From positions 1 through 63,475 of the forward strand of contig NZ_JAAMQI010000024.1 of NCBI RefSeq assembly GCF_013523165.1: 63,475 nucleotides of DNA, in the 5' to 3' direction. The notes beneath the pieces are model-generated. The model made no database searches, was not told where the DNA came from, and saw nothing but the letters and a program-made list of their open reading frames with translations. The DNA comes from Pseudomonas entomophila (GTDB lineage Bacteria > Pseudomonadota > Gammaproteobacteria > Pseudomonadales > Pseudomonadaceae). Both the position numbers and the translations under genes were made by a program. This document shows positions 48,812 through 57,271 of the stretch, one piece after another (the stretch's first letter is position 1; every line of letters begins with the position of its first letter).

Positions 48812-48818
48812 GAGCGCT

Positions 48819-50288
48819 ATGGAATTCACCACTCAACACTTCATCGCACTGGCGCCGATGCTGATCACCACCGTCACCACGGTGGTGGTGATGCTGGCGA
48901 TCGCCTGGAAGCGCAACCATTCCCAGACCTTCCTGTTGTCCACCATTGGCCTCAACGCGGCCTTGCTGTCGATCCTGCCGGTGTTGAAGGTCGCGCCGCT
49001 GGCCGTCACGCCGCTGCTGACCATCGACAAGTTCGCCTGCCTGTACATGGCCCTGATGCTGGTGGCGACGCTGGCCTGCGTCACCCTCGCCCATGCTTAC
49101 CTGGGCGAAGGTGCACAGGGCTACCCGGGCAACCGCGAAGAGCTGTACCTGCTGCTGCTGATGTCTGCCCTGGGCGGCATGGTTCTGGTCAGCGCCAACC
49201 ACATGGCCGGGCTGTTCATCGGCCTGGAGCTGCTGTCGGTACCGGTCTACGGGCTGGTCGCGTATGCCTTCTTCAACAAACGCTCCCTGGAAGCGGGCAT
49301 CAAGTACATGGTGCTGTCGGCCGCCGGCTCGGCGTTCCTGCTGTTCGGCATGGCACTGTTGTACGCCGATGCAGGCAGCCTGAGCTTCGAGGGCGTGGGC
49401 AAGGTCCTGGCCACCACCGGCATGCCGACGCTGCTCGCGCAGATGGGGCTGGGCATGATGCTGGTCGGTCTGGCCTTCAAGCTGTCGCTGGTGCCGTTCC
49501 ACTTGTGGACGCCGGACGTCTACGAAGGGGCCCCTGCTCCCGTCGCGGCCTTCCTGGCAACAGCCAGCAAGGTGGCGGTCTTCGCCGTGGTGGTTCGTCT
49601 GTTCATGCTGTCGCCTGCGGCCAGCAGTGGTGTGCTCAGCACCGTACTGGCCGTGATCGCGGTGGCGTCGATCCTGGTAGGCAACCTGCTGGCGCTGACC
49701 CAGAGCAACCTCAAGCGCCTGCTCGGTTACTCGTCCATCGCCCACTTCGGTTATCTGCTGATCGCACTGGTGGCGAGCAAAGGCCTGGCCAACGAGGCGA
49801 TCGGGGTCTATCTGGTCACCTATGTCGTCACCAGCCTCGGCGCCTTCGGGGTGATCACCCTGATGTCTTCCCCGTACAAGGGCCGTGACGCCGATGCGCT
49901 GTACGAATACCGCGGCCTGTTCTGGCGCCGTCCGTACCTGACCGCCGTGCTGACCGTGATGATGCTGTCGCTGGCTGGCATTCCGCTGACCGCAGGCTTC
50001 ATCGGCAAGTTCTACATTATTGCCACGGGTGTGCAATCGCAATTGTGGTGGTTGACCGGTGCACTGGTCGTAGGCAGCGCCATCGGCGTCTACTACTACC
50101 TCCGGGTGATGGTGACCTTGTACCTGAACGAACCCAACTTGCGCCGCCACGATGCCCCCTTGCGTTGGGAGCAGCGTGCCGGTGGCGTGATGTTGCTGGG
50201 CATCGCCATTCTGGCATTCGTGCTCGGGGTCTATCCGCAGCCATTGCTGGAGCTGGTTCAGCAGGCTGGCTTGCCCTTGATCGGCTAA
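48819..50288 (+). CDS. nuoN: NADH-quinone oxidoreductase subunit N
   Basis: A 489-residue antiporter-like subunit, the last gene of the operon. I use the ATG at 48819 (MEFTTQHFIALAPML); the frame opens at 48756 inside nuoM. PFHLWTPDVYEGAPAPVAAF and the GLELLSVPVYGLVAY glutamate region are present. Confidence 0.96.
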   Translation: MEFTTQHFIALAPMLITTVTTVVVMLAIAWKRNHSQTFLLSTIGLNAALLSILPVLKVAPLAVTPLLTIDKFACLYMALMLVATLACVTLAHAYLGEGAQGYPGNREELYLLLLMSALGGMVLVSANHMAGLFIGLELLSVPVYGLVAYAFFNKRSLEAGIKYMVLSAAGSAFLLFGMALLYADAGSLSFEGVGKVLATTGMPTLLAQMGLGMMLVGLAFKLSLVPFHLWTPDVYEGAPAPVAAFLATASKVAVFAVVVRLFMLSPAASSGVLSTVLAVIAVASILVGNLLALTQSNLKRLLGYSSIAHFGYLLIALVASKGLANEAIGVYLVTYVVTSLGAFGVITLMSSPYKGRDADALYEYRGLFWRRPYLTAVLTVMMLSLAGIPLTAGFIGKFYIIATGVQSQLWWLTGALVVGSAIGVYYYLRVMVTLYLNEPNLRRHDAPLRWEQRAGGVMLLGIAILAFVLGVYPQPLLELVQQAGLPLIG

Positions 50289-50305
50289 GCCACTGATGCA
50301 CAATG

Positions 50306-50335
50306 ACACCCCGCCTCGGCGGGGTGTTTTGTTTT
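50306..50335 (+). terminator. Rho-independent terminator of the nuo operon
   Basis: ACACCCCGCCTCGGCGGGGTG followed by TTTTGTTTT, 18 nt after the nuoN stop. Confidence 0.95.
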
Positions 50336-50358
50336 GGGCCGGCTAAACCGGGGACGGT

Positions 50359-50628
50359 TTACGTCGGCATACCCTTCACGCAGACTCGTTCAGAGGTGGC
50401 CACCGCGCGACGCAGTTCACTGGTCGCCGAGGGAAGGTGCACGTCGGGATTGGGCATGCCGCTGGGCGACAGCTCGTGGGTCATCTCGAATTCGGCGCGT
50501 ACCGACCAACCACAGGCCTCCAACGTGCATTGCAGGTAAGCGACGCGCAAAAAGACGTGCCGGCCTTCGCTGGTACGAATGCGCATGCGGCTTTGGCAGT
50601 GAGGGCAAACCAACTTGTACGTGCTCAT
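50359..50628 (-). CDS. Ogr/Delta-type zinc-finger phage transcription activator
   Basis: An 89-residue protein with the exact cysteine spacing of phage P2 Ogr: C8-x2-C11-x22-C34-x4-C39 (VCPHCQSRMRI... LQCTLEACGW). Ogr-type proteins turn on late genes of P2-like phages. The ATG at 50628 has GGGAGGTGCGC upstream. With the repressor, holin and gpL-like genes to its right it forms a small prophage relic. Whether it still activates anything is unknown. Confidence 0.85.
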   Translation of the reverse strand: MSTYKLVCPHCQSRMRIRTSEGRHVFLRVAYLQCTLEACGWSVRAEFEMTHELSPSGMPNPDVHLPSATSELRRAVATSERVCVKGMPT

Positions 50629-50744
50629 GCGCACCTCCCGGCTTGGGCATCTGTACGCCTGGCCTTGCCCATCCAGGCACGTCCAGCGGATAGATAAGCT
50701 GAAAAGTTAAATTGACCAAAAATCAATAGTTCAAATGGTTTTGT

Positions 50745-50774
50745 ACTGTAGGATTTAATCCGCAGTCTTACAGT
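50745..50774. promoter_or_regulatory. Possible operator of the CI-type repressor
   Basis: An interrupted inverted repeat CTGTA...TACAG (ACTGTAGGATTTAATCCGCA plus TCTTACAGT) lies between the divergent ogr and repressor genes in an AT-rich stretch. It is a typical place for repressor binding, but the dyad is weak. Confidence 0.3.
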
Positions 50775-50887
50775 CTTTTTCATAATGTCGTTTCAATACC
50801 TCATGGGCTGAGTAGGTTCCAAATTCATATTCGTTGTGAATAGTTTACGCACTATAAATGTGTCAAAACCAGCCATGGATACTTGAA

Positions 50888-51295
50888 ATGAGTAATGACG
50901 CGTTGTCCGACATCTTGGAACGACTCAAACAAATTACCGCTTGCCAGACAGATTCGGCTTTATCACGTGCACTTGGCATCAGCCCACAGACCTTGAGCAG
51001 TTGGAAGGTTCGGGCGAGCGTGCCCTATGCACTATGCGTAGAGCTGGCCATACGTCATGATCTTTCGCTGGATTGGCTGCTGCTGGGCAAGGAACCGCGA
51101 TTGCCGCCCTCTTCACCCGCCGAGGCCCGATCACGTATCGAGGATGAGCCAACCGCGCACCTGCTCGAACGTCTGCGCCTGCTCGAGCCGGCAGACTTGC
51201 AGGCCATCGCTTCGAGCGTCGATGACAAGCTGCGCTTGCGTCAGCTCGAGCGGCAACTCGAGGCCTTGACCCTGCAAAGAGTGCACGATGCCTGA
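50888..51295 (+). CDS. Phage CI-type repressor, short (HTH with C-terminal helix)
   Basis: A 135-residue protein. The N-terminal HTH (DILERLKQITACQTDSALSR, then LGISPQTLSSWKVRASVPYA) matches the Bacteriophage CI repressor domain of P2-like and pyocin-type elements, with LSLDWLLLGKEP after it. There is no LexA-like peptidase domain, so RecA-induced self-cleavage is not expected. The ATG at 50888 is preferred to an upstream start. It is divergent from ogr. Confidence 0.8.
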   Translation: MSNDALSDILERLKQITACQTDSALSRALGISPQTLSSWKVRASVPYALCVELAIRHDLSLDWLLLGKEPRLPPSSPAEARSRIEDEPTAHLLERLRLLEPADLQAIASSVDDKLRLRQLERQLEALTLQRVHDA

Positions 51296-51296
51296 C

Positions 51297-51680
51297 TCAT
51301 CCCTTGCGCCAACGCTGGAAAAGGTCACGCAAATCTGCAGTGTCCAGCCACACCATGATCTTGACGCTGATGGGTATTACCACCACAGCTGCGACGAATG
51401 CCGCCATGCCGCTGGATAACAGAGGCGCCAATGCTTCCACCAGGGGTGTGAACAGATAACCCACGCCGGCTGACATCATCAGGGAGCCGACCTGCTGCCA
51501 TGCCTTGAGTCGCTTGCGCGAACTGATCATCATCCAGGCCTTGACGCGGTGCCTTGAGCTGCTGACCAACCAGGCGCCAAGCACCGCCCCGAACAGGGCA
51601 TTGCCGTCGAACCCTGTCACGTTGACCAAGGTCTGGGCCGTCTCGAAGGTCCGGGCGGCCTGTTCCGAATCGCTATTCAT
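51297..51680 (-). CDS. Putative phage holin
   Basis: A 127-residue protein with about two to three hydrophobic stretches (FGAVLGAWLVSS, VGSLMMSAGVGYLF, GMAAFVAAVVVIPISVKI) and charged ends (MNSDSEQAARTFE..., LRDLFQRWRKG), as in the putative holins of Pseudomonas P2-like prophages. A GGGGATGACGTC precedes the ATG at 51680. No endolysin lies beside it, so lysis by this gene alone is unlikely. Confidence 0.65.
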   Translation of the reverse strand: MNSDSEQAARTFETAQTLVNVTGFDGNALFGAVLGAWLVSSSRHRVKAWMMISSRKRLKAWQQVGSLMMSAGVGYLFTPLVEALAPLLSSGMAAFVAAVVVIPISVKIMVWLDTADLRDLFQRWRKG

Positions 51681-51697
51681 GACGTCATCCCCACTCT

Positions 51698-52054
51698 TCA
51701 GTGCGCCGAACTCCAACGTTGCCTTACCAGGCTCGACCGCAGCCGATTGCGTGTCTCCAGCACCACGCACTGCCAGTAGCAATGGGTCAATCGTCGCCCT
51801 GCCGCGTGACGGTCAAGATCCTGCAAGCGCTGGATGCCACGGGCACGCAAGCGGTGACGCCATTGCGCGAACGCGTCGGCGGCCACCGAGACGGCCGCGT
51901 ACGCTGCCACCTCCAGTCGCGCCTCGCTGACGTGGGCTGACAGCCTCAACGCGTGACGCAATGCGGCCAGTGAAACGCGTGGCCAGAACGGATCGTGACA
52001 TCCCACCAGCCGTTGCGGGCCGGTGACTGCTGCGTACGTCTCATCAATGTGCAT
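51698..52054 (-). CDS. Truncated P2 gpL-like head-completion protein
   Basis: A 118-residue protein resembling the N-terminal and central part of phage P2 gpL (head completion/stabilisation): DPFWPRVSLAALRHALRLSA, a variable middle, then HCYWQCVVLETRNRLRSSLV. Typical gpL proteins are about 150-170 residues and continue through a conserved YRDYD-type motif that is absent here, so this copy is shortened and probably inactive. It lies between the holin gene and the luxR-like gene on the minus strand. Confidence 0.6.
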   Translation of the reverse strand: MHIDETYAAVTGPQRLVGCHDPFWPRVSLAALRHALRLSAHVSEARLEVAAYAAVSVAADAFAQWRHRLRARGIQRLQDLDRHAAGRRLTHCYWQCVVLETRNRLRSSLVRQRWSSAH

Positions 52055-52073
52055 GATGCGTGGTCTCCGTCCT

Positions 52074-52325
52074 TCAGTCTTTGAGCATGCCGTAGCGCAG
52101 GGCCTTGATCACGGCGGCGATTCGCGTGGTGACGGAGAACTTGCGCAGGATGTTGCCGATGTGAAAATTGACCGTGCATTCCTGGCAGCCCAGGATCTGG
52201 CCGATTTCCCACGAGGTCTTGCCATAGGCACACCAGAGCAGTACCTGCTCCTCACGTGGGGTCAGTTTGATCGGACAGGCGTCCGTCTCGGTCTGGGGTG
52301 TCAGGGGGCGAACGTGTGATGACAT
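52074..52325 (-). CDS. LuxR-type HTH-only protein
   Basis: An 83-residue protein that is almost entirely a quorum-sensing-type LuxR DNA-binding domain: LTPREEQVLLWCAYGKTSWE, then IGQILGCQECTVNFHIGNIL. The GKTSWEIGQIL and TVNFH segments are those of acyl-homoserine-lactone LuxR receptors, but the ligand domain is absent. The ATG at 52325 fits; the frame is open to 52397. It could be a ligand-independent DNA binder or a remnant. It is divergent from the TonB receptor at 52553. Confidence 0.8.
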   Translation of the reverse strand: MSSHVRPLTPQTETDACPIKLTPREEQVLLWCAYGKTSWEIGQILGCQECTVNFHIGNILRKFSVTTRIAAVIKALRYGMLKD

Positions 52326-52552
52326 GGCAGCGTCCTCGTCAAGGTAATTAAGGCCGGTCAGACCTGGCTCGAATGGGCATGCACTCACCTTAAGCAATGC
52401 AGCCCTTCCTCCCTAGCGAAGCAATTTGTAAAACACTGCGGTACAAGACCAGCCTGAATGTGCGTCCGAGAAACCACGACGCAGACGTGCTCCGAATCCC
52501 TCGGCCAGCGTCTGATGCCCATCGCCTTCTTTTCTTGCCCCTGGAGTCCGTC

Positions 52553-54646
52553 ATGCGTCCGGTCCTGATCTTCCCTCCTGCCCTCAGTGTGCTGGGCCTC
52601 ATGGCTTCCAGTGGCCTGGCGGCGGCGCAGCCGCCCTTGGAGCTGGGCCAGGTGTTGATCGAGGACCAGCGTCAGAGTGAGGTAGACGCCGCACGTGAGC
52701 GTCTTCAGGCAGTGCCTGGCGCAGTGCGCGTGATCGACCTGCAGGAGGTGTCGCAAGGCAGGGTGGCCAGCAACCAGGATGTCCTGGCCTACCAACCGGG
52801 CGTCTTTGCCCAGTCGGCCGGCAATGACGGCATCAAGCTGTCCATTCGCGGCTCCGGCATCAATCGAGCGCCTGGCGCGCACGGCTCAGGGGTCTACACC
52901 CTGTTCGACGGCCTGCCGCTGACCGGTCCAGGGGGGACGCCGTACGAACTGTTCGAACCGCTCTGGTTGAGCCGCGCAGACGTTCTGCCGGGCGCCAATG
53001 GGTTCGAGCTCGGTTCGCTGGCCCTGGGCGGTGCGATCAACTACGTCACCCACACAGGCTACGATGCGGCGCCGCTGCAGGCGCGCTACGAAGTGGGCAG
53101 TCGCGGCTATGCGCATCGTCAGCTCAGCTCAGGGCAGGTCCTGGGCAACTTCGATTACTACGTGGCCTTGACCGACGCCGAGTACGACGGCTATCAGCGG
53201 CACACGAGCGGACGCTCCAAGGGGCTGGCCGCCAATGCGGGTTACCGTTTCAACACCAACCTGGAAACGCGCTTCTACCTTCGCTATCGCGAAACCGACA
53301 ACGACCTGGCCGGTCGCCTGACCAAGGACCAGATCAGGCACGATCCGCGCGCAGCCAACCCGGTCTACCTGCGCCGCGACGCCAGCCGCCCGCAACCGGG
53401 CAGCACGTGGCTGGCGAACAAGACCACACTGTACTTCGACGACGAGTCGCGCTTGGAAACCGGGCTGGTGTACCACGACTACCCCATGGACTTGCGCGAG
53501 GGGGCCAATCGGCTCAAGGTCGCCTACACCGACGTGAGCGGCAGCCTGGCCTATCACCGACGCGACACGGTGTTCGACCGCGAGAGCAAGACCACCCTGG
53601 CCTGGCGCACCACCAAGCACCTGCCCAACAGTGGCGCCTCCGAATTCGTGCGCGTACCCGAGGCCGGCAATGGCTTCAGGCCGATTGGGACGCGCACCCG
53701 TGATTTCAGCTACCAGGGCTCGGACACGGTCCTGCGCCTGAGCAATGAACTGGAACTGCTGCCGGACCTGTGGCTGACCAGCGGCGTGGCAGCGATCTAC
53801 ACGCGTCGGGAAAGCGCGGTCAGCTACCCGCGAGACGGCGGGAAGGTCAGCCAGCACGATTGGGATTACGCGCCGCGCCTGGGGTTGCGCTATGACCTGA
53901 CGCCCGACATGCAGGTGTTCGGCAATCTCAGCCGCTCGGTCGAACCGCCCCACCCGTGGTCGCTGATCTGGAGTTCACCGGCCATCGGTGGCCGTCAGAT
54001 CCAGCCCATCGCCATGCAGAACCAGACGGCCACCACCCTGGAGCTGGGTGCACGCGGCAACGCGGCGCTCGGGCGCTGGGACCTGGCCTGGTACTACGCG
54101 CGGGTGCGCCACGAGCTGCTGGCCGTGGAGATCACGCCGGGTGTGACACCGTCCGAGTTCAACGCGAGCGGCACCGTTCACCAAGGCGTGGAGGCCAGCC
54201 TCGTCAGTCGGCTGTGGGAAGCCTCCGACCGGGGTCACCTGGACCTGCGCCAGGCCTACACTTTCAGCGACTTCCATTACCGGCACGATGACCGCTTTGG
54301 CGACAACCGACTGCCGGGCCTGCCGATGCACTACTACCAGGCCGAAGTGCGTTATGACTGGCCGAGCGGGCTATATGCCGGCGTCAATACGCAGCTGGTG
54401 TCCAAGGTGCAGGTGGATTATGCCAACAGCTACCAGGCCGATGCGTACGCATTGTTCGGCGCACGCCTGGGCTGGGACTCGCCCAAGCGGGACTGGCAGA
54501 GCTGGCTGGATGTGCGCAACCTGGGCGACCGTCGCTACGCGGCCACGGTCACGCCAGGCTATGACGACAGGGGCGCCGACCTCGCCCGTTCGACACCCGG
54601 TGAGGGCATGGGCGTCTATGCGGGCGTGGCCTACAGCTGGCGCTGA
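52553..54646 (+). CDS. TonB-dependent outer-membrane receptor (FecA/ferric citrate-like, no STN)
   Basis: A 697-residue receptor. A signal peptide (MRPVLIFPPALSVLGLMASS, cut after AAA) leads straight to the plug (VPGAVRVIDLQEVS, KLSIRGSGINRAPGAHGSGV, LGGAINYVTHTG) and the barrel ending AGVAYSWR. It has no STN domain. Plug features fit FecA-like receptors of iron citrate or similar complexes, but the ligand is unknown. The start at 52553 has GGAG about ten bases ahead; the open frame upstream (52397) lacks a signal peptide. Confidence 0.88.
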   Translation: MRPVLIFPPALSVLGLMASSGLAAAQPPLELGQVLIEDQRQSEVDAARERLQAVPGAVRVIDLQEVSQGRVASNQDVLAYQPGVFAQSAGNDGIKLSIRGSGINRAPGAHGSGVYTLFDGLPLTGPGGTPYELFEPLWLSRADVLPGANGFELGSLALGGAINYVTHTGYDAAPLQARYEVGSRGYAHRQLSSGQVLGNFDYYVALTDAEYDGYQRHTSGRSKGLAANAGYRFNTNLETRFYLRYRETDNDLAGRLTKDQIRHDPRAANPVYLRRDASRPQPGSTWLANKTTLYFDDESRLETGLVYHDYPMDLREGANRLKVAYTDVSGSLAYHRRDTVFDRESKTTLAWRTTKHLPNSGASEFVRVPEAGNGFRPIGTRTRDFSYQGSDTVLRLSNELELLPDLWLTSGVAAIYTRRESAVSYPRDGGKVSQHDWDYAPRLGLRYDLTPDMQVFGNLSRSVEPPHPWSLIWSSPAIGGRQIQPIAMQNQTATTLELGARGNAALGRWDLAWYYARVRHELLAVEITPGVTPSEFNASGTVHQGVEASLVSRLWEASDRGHLDLRQAYTFSDFHYRHDDRFGDNRLPGLPMHYYQAEVRYDWPSGLYAGVNTQLVSKVQVDYANSYQADAYALFGARLGWDSPKRDWQSWLDVRNLGDRRYAATVTPGYDDRGADLARSTPGEGMGVYAGVAYSWR

Positions 54647-54649
54647 GCC

Positions 54650-55714
54650 TCAGGAGGGCAGCTGGATCTGCGATTTGCTCGACGCGAAGATCGCCCAGCT
54701 GGAAATGAACAGCGCGGCGATCAGCGGGCCGATGACGAAGCCATTGAGGCCGAAGACTGCCATGCCGCCCAGGGTGGAGATCAGGATGAGCCAGTCGGGC
54801 ATCTTGGTGTCTTTGCCTACCAGCAGGGGGCGCAGCAGGTTGTCCACCAAGCCGATCACCAGCACCCCGAACGCGGTCAGCACGATGCCTTGCCAGATCG
54901 CACCGGTCATCAGGAAGTACACGGCCACGGGTGCCCAGACGATGCCCGCCCCGACCGCTGGCAGCAGCGACAGGAACGCCATCAGCACGGCCCAGACCAG
55001 GGCGCTGGGGATATCCAGAATCCAGAAGATGAAGCCGCCCAGCGCCCCTTGCGTGACGGCGACCATCAGGTTGCCCTTGACCGTGGCACGCACGACGCGG
55101 CTGAACTTGAGCTGCAGTCGACGCTTCTGTTGCTCGGGCAGCGGGACGGCCAGACGAACCTTGCGGGCCAGTTCGGCGCCTTCACGCAGGAAGAAGAACA
55201 GCAGGTAGGTCATCACGCCGAAGCCGACCAGAAAGTCGAACGTGCCCTGGCCGAAGCTGAACACCTGGCTGGCAAAGTATTGACTGCCCTGCATCGCGCC
55301 GTGGGAGATCTTGTCGCGCAACCCGTCGAGGTTACCCATGCCCATGCGATCGAGCGTGTTTTGCGCGAACGCTGGCAGCATGTCCTTGCCGTGCTCCAGG
55401 TAACCGGCCAGGTCCAGCTGTCCGCCCTGGATGCGTTGGTACAGGGTCGCGCCCTCTTGCACCAGCAGGGCACTGATGACGATCACCGGCAGCACCGCGA
55501 TCAACAGGCAGATGGCCAGGGTGGCGCCTGCTGCCAGGTTGCGACGGCGCCCGAAACGCAACAGCAGCTTGCGTTGCAGCGGTGCGAAGATGATACCCAG
55601 GGTCACGGCCCAGAAGACGGCGGCGTAGTACGGCAGCAGAATCCAGACAAAGGCGATCGTGACCAGGGTCAACAAGACGGCCAGCGCCTTGTTTTGAAGT
55701 GCAGTTTCGTTCAT
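54650..55714 (-). CDS. AI-2E family transporter (PerM/YdiK-like permease)
   Basis: A 354-residue inner-membrane protein with about seven to eight spans and the family's conserved C-terminal half (GVLVIGLVDNLLRPLLVGKD, STLGGMAVFGLNGFVIGPL). The family is named after autoinducer-2 export, but members also move Na+/H+ or unknown solutes. It is convergent with the TonB receptor, three bases apart. Confidence 0.88.
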   Translation of the reverse strand: MNETALQNKALAVLLTLVTIAFVWILLPYYAAVFWAVTLGIIFAPLQRKLLLRFGRRRNLAAGATLAICLLIAVLPVIVISALLVQEGATLYQRIQGGQLDLAGYLEHGKDMLPAFAQNTLDRMGMGNLDGLRDKISHGAMQGSQYFASQVFSFGQGTFDFLVGFGVMTYLLFFFLREGAELARKVRLAVPLPEQQKRRLQLKFSRVVRATVKGNLMVAVTQGALGGFIFWILDIPSALVWAVLMAFLSLLPAVGAGIVWAPVAVYFLMTGAIWQGIVLTAFGVLVIGLVDNLLRPLLVGKDTKMPDWLILISTLGGMAVFGLNGFVIGPLIAALFISSWAIFASSKSQIQLPS

Positions 55715-55840
55715 GGAGGTTCCTCGTGAGCTCAGACATTAGTGCGCGCGCCTCCGGCAAAGTGCCATGCCTGAGTTGACGCACGTCAATATTCCCGAGC
55801 CCGCCCACCGCTAGCATTGGCGCCTTTTGCGCGGTGCCCC

Positions 55841-57175
55841 ATGACCCTGTTCGCCAAACCTGAATTGCTGGCGCCTGCCGGCTCCCTGAAGACGCTGCGC
55901 TACGCGTTCGCGTACGGCGCCGATGCCGTGTACGCCGGTCAGCCGCGCTACAGCCTGCGTGTACGCAACAATGCCTTCGACCTTGCCACCCTGGCCCAGG
56001 GGATCGGTGAAGCCCATGCCTTGGGCAAGCGCCTGTACGTGGTGATCAACATCGCGCCGCACAATGCCAAGCTCAAGACCTTCCTGAAAGACCTGGAGCC
56101 GGTGATCGCCATGGGGCCTGACGCGCTGATCATGTCCGACCCCGGCCTGATCATGCTGGTGCGCCGACACTACCCACAGATGCCGATACACCTGTCGGTG
56201 CAGGCCAACACGGTGAACTGGGCCAGCGTCGAGTTCTGGGCCGGTCAAGGCGTGCAACGGGTGATCCTCTCGCGCGAGCTGTCGCTCGAGGAAATCGAGG
56301 ACATCCGTCAGCAGGCGCCGGGCATGGAGCTGGAAGTCTTCGTGCATGGCGCGTTGTGCATGGCCTATTCCGGACGCTGCCTGCTGTCGGGCTATCTCAA
56401 CCGGCGCGACGCCAACCAGGGCGCCTGTACCAATGCCTGCCGCTGGAAGTACGACGCCGCTCCGGCCAGCGAAACGCTGGGTGGCGAGATGGTGCACACG
56501 GTCGAGCCGACCCTGGGCATCGGCACGCCGACCGGGCAGGCGTACCTGCTCGAAGAAAGCGGCCGACCTGGCGAATGGATGCCGGCCTTTGAAGACGAGC
56601 ATGGCACCTACATCATGAATGCCAAGGACCTGCGTGCCATCCAGCACGTCGAGCGTCTGGCGCGCATGGGCGTGCACTCGTTGAAGATCGAAGGCAGGAC
56701 CAAGTCGCATTTTTATTGCGCCCGCGCCGTGCAGGCCTACCGCAAGGCGATCGATGACGCCGCAGCGGGACGCCCCTTCGATCGCAGCCTGATGGGGGAC
56801 CTGGAATCCCTGGCCAACCGAGGCTATACCGAAGGCTTCCTGCGTCGTCACGTCCATGATGAGTACCAGAACTACCAGCGCGGCCAGTCGGTGTCCCAGC
56901 GCCAGCAGTTCGTGGGCGAACTGACCGGCGCGCGGATCGACGGCTGGGCCGAGGTCAGGGTGAAGAACCGGTTCGCCGTGGGCGATCACCTGGAGCTGAT
57001 GACCCCTCAGGGCAACTACCCTTTCGAACTGCAGCGTCTGCGTGACCCACGGCAGGCCCCCCTCGAGGTGGCGCCAGGCGATGGGCATGTGGTGTTGATC
57101 CCCGTCCCCGAACAGGTGTCGCTGGAGCATGGGTTGCTGCTGCGCGACCTCGACGTCGAACAGCCCATCGAATGA
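55841..57175 (+). CDS. trhP: tRNA 5-hydroxyuridine synthesis protein TrhP (YegQ, U32 peptidase family)
   Basis: A 444-residue U32-family protein. The family signature is FVHGALCMAYSGRCLLSGYL (about residues 170-190), with CTNACRW soon after; these cysteines are thought to hold an iron-sulfur cluster. LLAPAGSLKTLRYAFAYGAD at the N-terminus is typical of the YegQ/TrhP branch, which makes the hydroxyuridine at the tRNA wobble position together with TrhO. The ATG at 55841 (MTLFAKPELLAPAGS) is the family start; the frame opens eight codons earlier. Confidence 0.88.
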   Translation: MTLFAKPELLAPAGSLKTLRYAFAYGADAVYAGQPRYSLRVRNNAFDLATLAQGIGEAHALGKRLYVVINIAPHNAKLKTFLKDLEPVIAMGPDALIMSDPGLIMLVRRHYPQMPIHLSVQANTVNWASVEFWAGQGVQRVILSRELSLEEIEDIRQQAPGMELEVFVHGALCMAYSGRCLLSGYLNRRDANQGACTNACRWKYDAAPASETLGGEMVHTVEPTLGIGTPTGQAYLLEESGRPGEWMPAFEDEHGTYIMNAKDLRAIQHVERLARMGVHSLKIEGRTKSHFYCARAVQAYRKAIDDAAAGRPFDRSLMGDLESLANRGYTEGFLRRHVHDEYQNYQRGQSVSQRQQFVGELTGARIDGWAEVRVKNRFAVGDHLELMTPQGNYPFELQRLRDPRQAPLEVAPGDGHVVLIPVPEQVSLEHGLLLRDLDVEQPIE

Positions 57176-57271
57176 CAGGCTGGGTCATGAGGCGTCACAC
57201 CTCATCACCCAGCGCGGCGTTCGCCACCTGCTAGAGTCACCACTTCCTACATGATCTGGCTCGAGGTACTC

